Assembly (NCBI GenBank): GCA_023473405.1
Contig: JAMCZD010000408.1
Span: forward strand, 1 to 35,082
DNA: 35,082 nt
Source: Candidatus Omnitrophota bacterium
Lineage (GTDB): Bacteria > Verrucomicrobiota > Verrucomicrobiia > Limisphaerales > UBA1319
Direction of reading: 5' to 3'
Shown: piece by piece, positions 1 through 7,868 of the stretch
Layout of the letters: every line of letters begins with the position of its first letter
Position numbering within the stretch: position 1 is the first letter of the stretch
The notes under the pieces: generated by a model
What the model saw: only the letters and a program-made list of their open reading frames with translations
Told to the model about the DNA's origin: nothing
Database searches by the model: none
Translations under genes and position numbers: made by a program

Positions 1-85
1 ATTGGGCCAGGACGTACTCGGGTTTGCCGGCTAGATTGTCTCTCCTCCTCCATGCCGGCCAATATGCGCCGGATGATTTTAGTCT

Positions 86-114
86 GTAAATATCCTAAAA
101 TCAGGGTAATTTAC
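86..114. promoter_or_regulatory. Imperfect AT-rich palindrome upstream of the NIF3 gene
   Basis: GTAAAT at 86-91 and ATTTAC at 109-114 are inverted repeats flanking a CCT...AGG inner pair, giving an imperfect dyad in an otherwise non-coding 5' region. It could be an operator or a weak stem. No clear -35/-10 pair and no run of T was found, so the role is a guess. The rest of 1-238 holds nothing else that I can support. Confidence 0.2.
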
Positions 115-238
115 GCGGCATGAGATGCTTTGATCGCAGCCGCCGACTTAGTTCATGGCCACTCGGTTTCCGCCCATGGAAAACGTCATTCCGAGCCGGC
201 AGGGGTACCAGTTGTTGATCCACTGGGGTAAGGCCGCC

Positions 239-1000
239 ATGCTTAAAGTCCCGCTCTCAACGCTCGTCAAGTATTGCGATCGGTTTCTGCAAATCGATCA
301 ATTCGACGATTGGCCGGGGGCGCTGAATGGACTGCAAGTCGAGAACAGGGGTTTGGTCAGCCGGCTGGCGGCAACTGTGGACGCCAGCCTGGCCACGATC
401 GAGCTTGCGGTCGCCAACCGGGCGAACCTGTTGCTCGTTCATCATGGCCTGTTCTGGGGGCCGGTCCAGCCATGGACCGGCAGGCGCATTGAATTGCTGC
501 GACTGCTTCTTGAGAACGACTTGGCGGTTTATAGCGCGCATTTGCCGCTGGATGTCCATCCGCGCGTCGGCAACAACGCCCGACTCTGCGCCGCCATTGG
601 GATCGAGAAATATCGTCCTTTTTTCTTTGACAAAGGACGTTATCTTGGATTTCGAGCAGCATTGAGCATCTCGCGCGACGACCTGGTCCGGCGCCTGGCG
701 CGGGCGTTGAACCGGGAACCGTTGGTGCTGCCCGGCGGACCGTCGCATTGCCGGCGAATCGGTGTGGTGACTGGCGGCGCGGGGGAACAATTGAGGCTGG
801 CTGCGGAGGAAGGCGTGGACACCTTTATCACCGGTGAAGGCCCGCACTGGACGTATGCCCTGGCGGAGGAGCTGGGCGTTAATGTTATTTATGGGGGTCA
901 TTATGCCACGGAGACCTTCGGGGTAAAGGCCCTGGCGGCCCATGTCGCCCGCAAATTCAAATTGGAGTGGCAATTTGTCGATCACCCCACGGGGCTATAG
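239..1000 (+). CDS. NIF3-family / GTP cyclohydrolase I type 2-like dinuclear metal protein
   Basis: Predicted cytosolic NIF3/DUF34 protein, 253 aa, near the usual length of the short bacterial form (about 250-280 aa). Family members bind two metal ions and some were annotated as GTP cyclohydrolase I type 2; the true substrate is unsettled. Visible family motifs, numbered from the ATG at 239: 'GLQVE' near residue 32, the His pair in 'HHGLFW' near 68, 'HLPLDVHPRVGNNARL' near 103 (metal ligands His and Asp), and a C-terminal 'GGHYATETFG' near 220 with His and Glu ligands. The ATG at 239 is preferred to an in-frame ATG at 155: the family begins close to 'LSTLVKYCDRFL', the extra 28 residues resemble no domain, and a G-rich stretch (GGGGTAAGG) precedes 239. 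It stands alone, 427 bp before the hydrogenase operon, with no evident functional link to it. Confidence 0.88.
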   Translation: MLKVPLSTLVKYCDRFLQIDQFDDWPGALNGLQVENRGLVSRLAATVDASLATIELAVANRANLLLVHHGLFWGPVQPWTGRRIELLRLLLENDLAVYSAHLPLDVHPRVGNNARLCAAIGIEKYRPFFFDKGRYLGFRAALSISRDDLVRRLARALNREPLVLPGGPSHCRRIGVVTGGAGEQLRLAAEEGVDTFITGEGPHWTYALAEELGVNVIYGGHYATETFGVKALAAHVARKFKLEWQFVDHPTGL

Positions 1001-1116
1001 TGCATTAAGTTTAATAATTCATTCTTCGGGAGATTGCTAATGGGGTGATTTGGAGACAAAAAAGGTTAAGAGTTTGCCAAAGGCGGTGGAGTCGTTGCAC
1101 CCAGGCAATGCTATGG

Positions 1117-1144
1117 TTGGCTTACTATTATTTTTGATTATGAA
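1117..1144 (+). promoter_or_regulatory. Weak sigma70-like promoter candidate for the hydrogenase operon
   Basis: TTGGCT (1117-1122) and TATGAA (1139-1144) are separated by 16 bp of AT-rich sequence, the only AT-rich island in the gap. Each box matches the E. coli consensus only partly, and Verrucomicrobiota promoters are poorly known. If real, it would give a leader of about 280 nt that includes the hairpin at 1379-1397. Confidence 0.2.
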
Positions 1145-1378
1145 CGACCGGTTGAGGGAAAACCTTGAATTATCAGCAGTTCGGCGGGTCGCCGGATGCC
1201 GGCGCGCTTTTATGCGTGGGCGCCGAGCTTCCTTTGGCAGCCTGTCGGAAGGTCGCGCTGATGATTGGGGAAGGGGAAAGCGAAACCGGTGTCGTGAAAT
1301 CATCGAGACCGGAATCTCCAGCCGGCCCGGAACGGCCAACGGGTAATCCAGCGGGGCCACATGAACACCAGAGATTCA

Positions 1379-1397
1379 GGTTGCCCGGCGGGCAACC
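1379..1397 (+). promoter_or_regulatory. Perfect 8-bp hairpin in the leader of the hydrogenase operon
   Basis: GGTTGCCC (1379-1386), loop GGC, GGGCAACC (1390-1397): a perfect inverted repeat with a 3-nt loop ending 30 nt before the ATG at 1428. No T-run follows, so it is not a standard intrinsic terminator. It could be an operator, an RNA stability element or a translational control stem. Confidence 0.4.
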
Positions 1398-1427
1398 CCA
1401 TCCGGTTCAGATTAATCCACAAAGACT

Positions 1428-3461
1428 ATGGCTCATAGGCTAACTACATGCACCTTCTGCGGTGTTGGCTGCGGAATCTACCTCGAGACCGCGGGAAACC
1501 GGGTTATGGGTGCTTATCCGAGTATGTCACATCCGACCAACCAGGGCCGGATTTGCATACGGGGTTGGAATGTGCATGAGGTAGCCAGCTCGCCCGACCG
1601 TCTCAAGACGCCGCTCATCAAGAAGAACGGCCAGTTTCACGAGGCGAGCTGGGACGAAGCCCTTGGCTTGGTCGCACGGCGGTTGACCGAAATCCGGGAT
1701 CGTCATGGCCCGGACGCGCTGGCTTTTTTCAATTCGCCCCGGTGTTCGAACGAGGAGAGTTACCTGCTGCAAAAACTCGCCAGGGCGGTCATCGGGACGC
1801 ATAATGTGGACCATGGCACGGGGGTATATTGCAACAACAGCATTCACGTGCTTCTGGATATGCTGGGCTTGCCAGCCACCACAAACTCGATTGGGGAACT
1901 GGACCAAAGCGAAGTGATTGTGGTTGACGGGGTGGACCTGGCTCGGCAGTTGCCGACCATAGGCGGGCGGGTCATTCAGGCGCGGCTTAAAGGGGCCAAG
2001 GTCATCGTAATCGACACGCGGCGACATCGGCTGGCTGAGAACGCCGATTTTTTCCTCCAGGTCCGGCCCGGGACGGAGGTGCTGCTGTATGGCGCCATGG
2101 CGAAGGTCATTGTGGACCGCGGCCTGATGAATCTCCCGTTCATACACGCCCATTGCCGGCAATACGAGGACTTCCTGGATAAGGTCCGGGACTACGATCT
2201 TTTGTCGGCCGCCGATCTTTGCGGGGTGCCGGCGGACCTGATCGAGGCGGCCGCGCTGGCATATGCGGGCGCTTCCTCGGCGGCCCTGCTTTATTCGACG
2301 GGCATCGAGGCGCGCGGCAAGGAAAGCATACGCGCCATTGTGAACCTGGCGCTATTGACGGGCCAGATCGGGAAGCCGGGCGCGGGGCTTTATGCCTTGA
2401 CCGAGCACAACAATCTGCAGGGGGTTTGCGACATGGGGATGCTGCCGGACCGACTGCCGGGGTACCAACCCATCTCGAACGACGCCTTTCGGGCGCGCCT
2501 GGAATCGCTGTGGTCGGCCAAACTGCCGGTTCAAACCGGGCTGGGGGCGGGCGGTCTTTTTCAGAGCGGGGGCCGAAGCAAGATCAAGGCCCTTTGGCTT
2601 GGCCGCTACGATCCGGTCACGACCGCGCTCTTCGGGAATGTAGTTGAATCGCTTAAACAGCTCGAGTTGGTGGTAGTCCAGCATTTATTCATGACGGGAA
2701 CGGCGCAGTATGCGGATGTCATCCTGCCTGTGGTGGCATTTGGCGAGGAAAAGGTGTCGTTTACCAGCACCGATCGCCGGATTCAATTGGCCGAGAAAGT
2801 GATCGATCCCCCGCCCGGCCCGCGACCAGCTTGGGAGCAGATCACGCAATTGGCACGTCATTTGGGGGCGGACTGGAGCTATGCGAATACGTCCGAGATC
2901 ATGGACGAGATAGGCGAGGTGATCCCGTTTTACAGCGGGGCAAGCCATGAGAATCTGGCGCGGGACTACGGCCGGCAGTGGCCTTGCACGAAGGACAAGC
3001 CGCTGGGGACGCGGTACCTGTTTGAAGAGGGTTTAACCGGGCAACCTTTCAAGTTTCTGCCCATTGTCAAACCGGGGGCCACAACGGCGATTACGGCGGA
3101 CTATCCCCTGGCCTTGGTTTTCGGCCATTCACTTTACTACTGGAACCAAAACGTGTTGATCAAGCATAGCGAGACCCTGAAACGCGAGTATCGCATCCTT
3201 CTGCTCGATTACCCGGATGGATTTGTGGAGATCAACAGCGAGGACGCCCGGCAAATGGGTCTGCGCGACGGGCAGAAGATTCGGTTGCGCGCTCCGAGCG
3301 GTTCGGCCGTCACCTCCGCGCGGGTGACGCACGAGGTTAAGGCCGGCACGATCATCGTCCCGTTTTTTGTGCGCGAGGTTCAGAAGCAAATCCTGGGAGA
3401 AACCGCGGCCGACACCGGCATCTTAAAGCATCCGGTGTGTGTCCGGATCGAAAAGGTATAA
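1428..3461 (+). CDS. Molybdopterin oxidoreductase, formate-dehydrogenase-like alpha subunit with altered active site
   Basis: 677-aa protein of the FdhF/NarB branch of the molybdopterin oxidoreductases (DMSO reductase superfamily). In order: an N-terminal [4Fe-4S] domain (C8, C11, C15, C43, in CTFCGVGC and GRICIRG), the molybdopterin domain from about residue 50 to 510, and a C-terminal dinucleotide-binding domain from about 560 to 677. The fold follows E. coli FdhF closely, including 'GTHNVD', 'NNLQGVCDMG', 'PGYQ' and 'ADVILP'. However, the segment matching FdhF 'ARVUH' reads 'TGVYC' (Y134, C135), and the catalytic Arg of 'VRGQNN' is Thr (T325, 'LTEHNN'). Codon 134 is TAT and 135 is TGC, so there is no selenocysteine. 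The formate-specific residues are therefore lost; C135 might still ligate Mo/W one position off. No Tat signal is visible, so the protein is cytosolic. It is first in the operon, 2 bp before the next gene. Formate dehydrogenase activity is doubtful; the substrate is unknown, or the subunit is only an electron conduit. Confidence 0.85.
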   Translation: MAHRLTTCTFCGVGCGIYLETAGNRVMGAYPSMSHPTNQGRICIRGWNVHEVASSPDRLKTPLIKKNGQFHEASWDEALGLVARRLTEIRDRHGPDALAFFNSPRCSNEESYLLQKLARAVIGTHNVDHGTGVYCNNSIHVLLDMLGLPATTNSIGELDQSEVIVVDGVDLARQLPTIGGRVIQARLKGAKVIVIDTRRHRLAENADFFLQVRPGTEVLLYGAMAKVIVDRGLMNLPFIHAHCRQYEDFLDKVRDYDLLSAADLCGVPADLIEAAALAYAGASSAALLYSTGIEARGKESIRAIVNLALLTGQIGKPGAGLYALTEHNNLQGVCDMGMLPDRLPGYQPISNDAFRARLESLWSAKLPVQTGLGAGGLFQSGGRSKIKALWLGRYDPVTTALFGNVVESLKQLELVVVQHLFMTGTAQYADVILPVVAFGEEKVSFTSTDRRIQLAEKVIDPPPGPRPAWEQITQLARHLGADWSYANTSEIMDEIGEVIPFYSGASHENLARDYGRQWPCTKDKPLGTRYLFEEGLTGQPFKFLPIVKPGATTAITADYPLALVFGHSLYYWNQNVLIKHSETLKREYRILLLDYPDGFVEINSEDARQMGLRDGQKIRLRAPSGSAVTSARVTHEVKAGTIIVPFFVREVQKQILGETAADTGILKHPVCVRIEKV

Positions 3462-3463
3462 CC

Positions 3464-4552
3464 ATGCGAGCCAAAGTAATAGACCGCGCCGAGGTGCTGA
3501 AGATAGTGGACCTGCTCCGGAAGGACTACGAGGTGCTGGCGCCCTTTTGCGGGCGGGGTCGGGACACCTTCTTTGACATCGTTACCGACGAGAATCGCGA
3601 TCAAATCCAAATCCACGTTCCGAATCCTTATTATCCGCCGAAGCGTTTTGTGCTGCCACATATCGAGCGGTTGCTCAAGATCGAGCAGCACGATCACACG
3701 CTGCGGGTGGAGCCGACTTACGACGAGGAACCCCGCGCCATTTTCGGCATTCGATCGTGCGACGTTGCGGGGATATATCATTTGGACCGGTTTTATCTTG
3801 GCGGGAAGTTCCGTGACATTTATTACGAAAAGCGCCGCAAGAACCTCTTCCTGGTCAACATGGTCTGCACCGATCCCGAGCTAGATATCGACGAGGAATG
3901 CTTCTGTGTATGCGCCGATACCGGACCGGCGGCGCGGGATCATTTTGACTTGCAGTTGATGGACCTGGGCGCCGAGTTCATGGTGGTAGCCGGTTCGGCG
4001 CGCGGCGAAGCCTTGCTGGCGCATCCGCTGTTTAAGAATGGCACCGCCGAACACCTGGAGAAACGGCGCCGAATCCTCGAGGAAGCGCGAGGGCATTTCA
4101 AAAAGGCCAACAGTTGGTTCGCAGCCACGATTCGTTACATGACCCAGGACCGCATCCTGGAAAAGACCTGGGAGGAAGTCGGCCATCGTTGTCTCGAATG
4201 CGGCGGCTGCACCTACGTGTGTCCGGCGTGCACCTGCTTCAGCGTTACCGACCGCCAGGTAGGTCCCGGCGAGATCGAACGGATTCGGCTTTGGGACTCG
4301 TGCGCCCTGGGCGGTTTTACCCGCATGGCCGGGGGATTCAATCCGCGCCGGGCGGTGCACGACCGGAGGAATCGTCGATTCTTTCGCAAATTGGCCCATT
4401 ATTTTATCCAGCGCGAGTTATCCATGGCCTGTGTGGGCTGCGGCCGTTGTGTGGCCGTCTGCCACGGAGACGTGGGCATGCCCAGCGTTGTGGAAATGAT
4501 CCGGCGCGCCACGGCCGCAAACGAGAAACATGAACCCGTCACCAACGCCTAA
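3464..4552 (+). CDS. Sulfhydrogenase beta-like (HydB-type) 4Fe-4S electron-transfer subunit
   Basis: 362-aa Fe-S protein resembling the beta subunit of Pyrococcus sulfhydrogenase and related 4Fe-4S dicluster subunits. The N-terminal domain carries the family signature 'FGIRSCD' near residue 94. The C-terminal half has two cluster-binding segments: a Cys-rich one at C243/C246/C249/C253 with further Cys at 256 and 258, and CVGCGRCVAVC at C323/C326/C329/C333. Its usual role is to relay electrons between the FAD/NAD(P) gamma subunit and a hydrogenase. The ATG at 3464 is chosen because AAAAGG lies 8 nt upstream and the protein then starts at the family's normal N-terminus; an upstream in-frame start lies inside the previous gene. 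It overlaps the next gene by 23 bp, implying translational coupling. In this operon it probably takes the place of the HycB-type ferredoxin of formate hydrogenlyase, which is absent. Confidence 0.85.
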   Translation: MRAKVIDRAEVLKIVDLLRKDYEVLAPFCGRGRDTFFDIVTDENRDQIQIHVPNPYYPPKRFVLPHIERLLKIEQHDHTLRVEPTYDEEPRAIFGIRSCDVAGIYHLDRFYLGGKFRDIYYEKRRKNLFLVNMVCTDPELDIDEECFCVCADTGPAARDHFDLQLMDLGAEFMVVAGSARGEALLAHPLFKNGTAEHLEKRRRILEEARGHFKKANSWFAATIRYMTQDRILEKTWEEVGHRCLECGGCTYVCPACTCFSVTDRQVGPGEIERIRLWDSCALGGFTRMAGGFNPRRAVHDRRNRRFFRKLAHYFIQRELSMACVGCGRCVAVCHGDVGMPSVVEMIRRATAANEKHEPVTNA

Positions 4553-5378
4553 CGTATTTTTGCCGAAGATCGCGATCCTGGACCGAGTGGATTCGGAGAT
4601 CGACGATGTTAAGACTTTTTATTGGCATTTCAAGGACCCTGCCGATCAGGAGGCCTTCCGTGTATTCCGGCCCGGCCAATTCGCCCAGGTGTCGATTTTC
4701 GGGGTGGGCGAGTTTCCCGCCTCGCTCCCGCCGAGCCCGACGGAGAACGAATACTTCTTCACGATTCGCCAGGTCGGCAGTGTCACCGCGGCATTGCACC
4801 AGCTGAAGCCGGGCGCGGTTTTTGGCGTTCGCGGACCGTACGGCAATGGTTTTCCGATGGAAGAGTATTACGGGCGGAACCTGGTGTTTGTGGCTGGGGG
4901 GATCGGGCTGATCCCGTTGCGGTCCTGCATCGTATATGCCCTCCATTTTCGGAAGAAATACAAAAAAATACAAATCTTCTACGGGTCGCGCGTTCCGAAG
5001 GACTTGCTCTATCTCGAGACGCTGAGGAAATGGCAAAAGACCGAGGGATTCGAATGTCACCTCACGGTGGATCGATCGACGGAGGGTTGGAACGGTCCGG
5101 TGGGCGTGGTTGGCAGCCTGTTCAAGAAGCCCGGGGTGTCGGTTCCGGTTGAGAACACCGTCGCCTTTGTTTGTGGTCCTCCGATAATGTTCCGCTTCGT
5201 GATCCGCGACTTGAAAACCATGGGATTCGAGGACGTGAACATAGTTTCCACGCTGGAACGTTACATGAAATGCGGGGTAGGCAAATGCGGTCATTGCTGC
5301 ATCGGCGTGGCTTATGTGTGTGTCGATGGTCCTGTGTTCACTTACGCGCAAATCCAAAAGTTGGGAGAGGAAATCTGA
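4530..5378 (+). CDS. Sulfhydrogenase gamma-like (HydG-type) FAD/NAD(P)-binding [2Fe-2S] reductase subunit
   Basis: 282-aa flavoprotein of the ferredoxin-NADP reductase superfamily, similar to the sulfhydrogenase gamma subunit and to the dihydroorotate dehydrogenase electron-transfer subunit. Residues 10-105 form the FAD-binding barrel ('FFTIRQVG' and 'VRGPYGNGFP'). Residues 115-235 form the NAD(P)-binding domain ('VAGGIGLIPLRS', 'YGSR', 'VCGPP'). The C-terminus has the [2Fe-2S] site C248, C253, C256 and C264 in MKCGVGKCGHC. It should exchange two electrons with NAD(P)H at FAD and pass single electrons to the beta subunit. The start at 4530 lies inside the previous gene; the stop overlaps the next start as TGATG. 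I cannot tell NADH from NADPH preference by eye. Confidence 0.87.
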   Translation: MNPSPTPNVFLPKIAILDRVDSEIDDVKTFYWHFKDPADQEAFRVFRPGQFAQVSIFGVGEFPASLPPSPTENEYFFTIRQVGSVTAALHQLKPGAVFGVRGPYGNGFPMEEYYGRNLVFVAGGIGLIPLRSCIVYALHFRKKYKKIQIFYGSRVPKDLLYLETLRKWQKTEGFECHLTVDRSTEGWNGPVGVVGSLFKKPGVSVPVENTVAFVCGPPIMFRFVIRDLKTMGFEDVNIVSTLERYMKCGVGKCGHCCIGVAYVCVDGPVFTYAQIQKLGEEI

Positions 5379-5893
5379 TGCCTGACCTTCGACAGCAGTT
5401 GTCCAAGTGCCTACGGGGCCGGGTCTGCCTGATTGGCCTTGGCAACGAGGATTGGGGGGACGATGGATTTGGGCTGAAACTGGCCCGGGCCATTCATACC
5501 GGCAGCAGCGCGAATGTCTTCCAGGGAGGCACTTGTCCAGACCGGGTCCTGGCGAAGATGGTTCCGGGGCAATACGATCATGTTGTTTTTCTGGATGCGG
5601 TGGATTTCGGAGGTGCACCGGGGTCGGTGGTGTTGTTGGACGCAACGGAGATGTCCAGCCGCTTTCCGCAAATTTCCACGCACAAGATTTCACTTGGGCT
5701 GCTGGCGAAGTGGGTGGAGACCGGGAGCACGACGAAGGCTTGGCTGCTCGGTGTCCAACCCGCCTCGCTGAGGCCGGCGGCCGAACTCAGCGCCGAGGTT
5801 CGAGTCACTTTGGAGATACTTGAGAATTTGTTGGATGAAGTATTGGAGGCAGAGCCTCTAAAACAGGCCGAGGAATTGTTGGGTGTATCATGA
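5378..5893 (+). CDS. [NiFe] hydrogenase maturation protease (HycI/HybD family)
   Basis: 171-aa endopeptidase that should remove the C-terminal tail of the large subunit once nickel is inserted. The family signature 'GLGNEDWGDDGFG' at residues 20-32 contains the acidic nickel-sensing residue (D29 by alignment); 'FLDAVDFG' near 71-78 supplies the second Asp, and the His in 'STHKISL' at 102 is the third expected ligand. The ATG at 5378 is preferred to upstream in-frame starts because it overlaps the previous stop by one base and follows a strong GGGAGAGGAA ribosome site; the longer frame would run deep into the gamma gene. It overlaps the next gene by 4 bp (ATGA). Its position between the electron-input and membrane genes, rather than at the end of the operon, is notable. 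The likely target is the large subunit at 7869-9548, which ends in a cleavable 29-residue tail. Confidence 0.88.
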   Translation: MPDLRQQLSKCLRGRVCLIGLGNEDWGDDGFGLKLARAIHTGSSANVFQGGTCPDRVLAKMVPGQYDHVVFLDAVDFGGAPGSVVLLDATEMSSRFPQISTHKISLGLLAKWVETGSTTKAWLLGVQPASLRPAAELSAEVRVTLEILENLLDEVLEAEPLKQAEELLGVS

Positions 5894-7854
5894 CAGCTGA
5901 ACATGCCGTTTTTTATAGTTTCATAGTCTGCGCCTTGGGCGCACTGCTGACACTGTTTCTGGGGGGAAACCGCCGGGTCGCGGGCTGGACGGCCTTTGTG
6001 GCCGCGGGCGTTTCCAGTTTGCTGGTGTTATATGGTGCAGGCAAGACGTTGGTGTCGGGCCCGGAGGATGCGGTGTCGTTCCTGGCGCTGCCGCGGTATG
6101 GGCTTGACCTCAGGCTTTATGTGGACGGCTTGAGCGCGCTTTTTCTGGGGTTAATCGCCGTGATTGCGGTGTTGTCCGCGTTTTACTCGATAGCCTACAT
6201 GGAGAGCTACCCGGAGTATGGTGTGAGGCGTTACTATCCATGGTTCCTGTTATTTGTGGGGGCGATGTATGGCATCGTTTCCATCACCGATACCATGGTC
6301 GTGTTTTTCCTGTTCTGGCAGATCATGACTTTTGCATCTTATGCCTTGGTTCGGTTCGAGTATAAGAGGCCGGAGAATGTCCGGGCTGCCTGGAAGTATT
6401 TGATCATGATGCAGATCGCCTGCGTCCTGGTCATGCTTGGCGCGGCCATGTTGGCGCCCGCGCCCGGCGGTGCCGCGGGCGGAGAAGCCATAAACCGGTT
6501 CGACTTCGACGTCTTGAGCGCTCATTTGCCAATGCTTTTGCGCGATCACAGCGCCTGGGCAGCGGTTGCTTTCGCCCTTTTCCTGGCTGGATTCGGCATC
6601 AAGTTGGGCATGTGGCCGTTTGGCCAAATCTGGCTGCCGGACGCGCATCCGGCCGCGCCATCGCCGGTGAGCGCCTTGCTGTCGGGCGTGATGATCAAGA
6701 CTGGGGTGTATGGGGTGGCGCGTTGCTTTTTGTGGCTGGTGCCAGCGGCGGGTCAAAAGGATTATCCGAGTCAAGGCTGGGGAGTGCTGATTGCGGTCTT
6801 GGGAACGATAACCCTTTTTTCGGGCACCATGCAGGCGCTCAAACAGGAGCAATCCAAGCGTTTGCTGGCCTTCCACAGCATCGGCCAGGTTGGATATATT
6901 CTGCTGGGCTTGGGGACCTGCCTGGCCTTGATGTCACCCGCTAATCCGGCCGTTATGGCGATTGGCGTGATCGGGTTGTGCGGCGCCTTGTTTCACACCT
7001 TGAATCACGGCTTGTTCAAGAGCCTGCTGTTCATGAACGCCGGTTCGATGCTGCACGCCACGGGGACGCAGGACCTGAATAAACTGGGCGGTTTGATGAG
7101 ATACATGCCGCTGACGGCTCTAACCGCGCTGGTGGCATCCTTTTCCATCTCGGGAGTTCCCTTGTTCAACGGGTTTGCCAGCAAATGGATCCTTTACTCA
7201 GCGGCTATCCAGGGTGGCTCGACAGCCCGATACCTGCCAGCGTGCGCCCTGGTGGCGATTTTGACGAGCGCCTTGACCTTGGCTTCGTTTATAAAATTCT
7301 TTGGTGTCAGTTTTCTCTCCAGGACGAGCGCCAGGGTGAAAGAACGGGTGGCTCAAGGGCAGCCGCTCGAAGTCGGGCCGCTCATGCAAGCGCCCCAACT
7401 GATTTTGGCGGCGTGCTGTCTGTTTCTGGGGGTAGTCCCCGGCGTGGCCGTGCACATCATTGGACTGGCAATCGACCATAGCCGCCAAGGTCTGGGGGTG
7501 TTTCTGGCCAATGCGCCGATGCTGGGCAACGGTCCTTGGGGCGGACTGCATGATCCCCAGGGGAAGGCTGTCTGGATTCCACTGGCCATTGTTTTGGTTT
7601 TTGCGTGTTTATTTGCGTTCGTTCACGGAATCACCCGATTGGGCGGGGCCACCCGGAAGGCAGTTCCGCCCTGGTTATGCGGTTACGCGCTTGAGACGGA
7701 TGCGAATCGCTATGGTGCTCACAATTTCTACGGTGAAATCAAGCGTTACTTCCGCTGGATAGGCGGTTCCCCTGCCCCGCAGCCAACGCGGCCACAGGCT
7801 GAATCGGCTGTTTCCACCAATCTTCCACCCACAGCAGCCGGCCGAACCGGCTAA
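5890..7854 (+). CDS. Antiporter-like proton-translocating membrane subunit (HyfB/HycC, NuoL/M family)
   Basis: 654-aa polytopic membrane protein with the proton-antiporter (Proton_antipo_M) domain, about residues 115-440, flanked by hydrophobic helices; HycC and HyfB are about 610-670 aa. In group 4 hydrogenases and complex I this subunit carries ion translocation. Visible motifs: K238 in 'GFGIKLGMWPFGQIWLPDAH', the 'PSPVSALLSG' loop with K270, H329 in 'FHSIGQVGY', and K377 and K432 in later helices. The position equal to the conserved helix-5 Glu of NuoL/NuoM ('WE') is Gln here (Q144 in 'FLFWQIMTFASY', codon CAG at 6319-6321). It is the only antiporter-like subunit in the operon, so the membrane arm would be minimal, as in E. 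coli Hyd-3. It starts with a 4-bp overlap and ends 14 bp before the catalytic subunit. Confidence 0.9.
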   Translation: MTAEHAVFYSFIVCALGALLTLFLGGNRRVAGWTAFVAAGVSSLLVLYGAGKTLVSGPEDAVSFLALPRYGLDLRLYVDGLSALFLGLIAVIAVLSAFYSIAYMESYPEYGVRRYYPWFLLFVGAMYGIVSITDTMVVFFLFWQIMTFASYALVRFEYKRPENVRAAWKYLIMMQIACVLVMLGAAMLAPAPGGAAGGEAINRFDFDVLSAHLPMLLRDHSAWAAVAFALFLAGFGIKLGMWPFGQIWLPDAHPAAPSPVSALLSGVMIKTGVYGVARCFLWLVPAAGQKDYPSQGWGVLIAVLGTITLFSGTMQALKQEQSKRLLAFHSIGQVGYILLGLGTCLALMSPANPAVMAIGVIGLCGALFHTLNHGLFKSLLFMNAGSMLHATGTQDLNKLGGLMRYMPLTALTALVASFSISGVPLFNGFASKWILYSAAIQGGSTARYLPACALVAILTSALTLASFIKFFGVSFLSRTSARVKERVAQGQPLEVGPLMQAPQLILAACCLFLGVVPGVAVHIIGLAIDHSRQGLGVFLANAPMLGNGPWGGLHDPQGKAVWIPLAIVLVFACLFAFVHGITRLGGATRKAVPPWLCGYALETDANRYGAHNFYGEIKRYFRWIGGSPAPQPTRPQAESAVSTNLPPTAAGRTG

Positions 7855-7868
7855 CCCCTGAACTTGCC

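Larger units (their letters stand above)
1001..1427. other. Intergenic region before the hydrogenase operon
   Basis: This 427-bp gap holds no gene I can support. Short open frames (1050-1346, and a TTG-started one at 1165-1443 that runs into the next gene) have Arg/Pro/Gly-rich translations without recognisable motifs. The region probably carries the promoter and leader of the downstream operon. A perfect hairpin at 1379-1397 and a weak promoter-like pair at 1117-1144 are listed separately. I compared it by eye with cobalamin and molybdenum-cofactor riboswitch cores and saw no convincing match. Confidence 0.6.

Noticed and set aside
1..54. Possible divergent gene leaving the left edge on the minus strand (ATG at 54)
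   Set aside because: Only about 18 codons are visible, with no ribosome site and no recognisable sequence.
1240..1340. Possible cobalamin or molybdenum-cofactor riboswitch
   Set aside because: GGGGAAAGCGAAACCGGTG loosely recalls a cobalamin core, but the remaining conserved blocks are absent and no coherent fold was found by eye.
1050..1443. Short open frames between the NIF3 gene and the molybdopterin gene
   Set aside because: Their translations are Arg/Pro/Gly-rich without motifs, the starts lack ribosome sites, and one runs into the next gene's start.
1827..1832. Selenocysteine in the formate-dehydrogenase-like protein
   Set aside because: The codons are TAT and TGC; there is no in-frame TGA at the active site.
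4539..5693. Long minus-strand open frame opposite the gamma and protease genes
   Set aside because: It lies opposite two clearly recognised plus-strand genes and its translation has no motif; it is a GC-codon shadow. The same holds for long minus-strand frames at 8112-9218 and 28443-29384.
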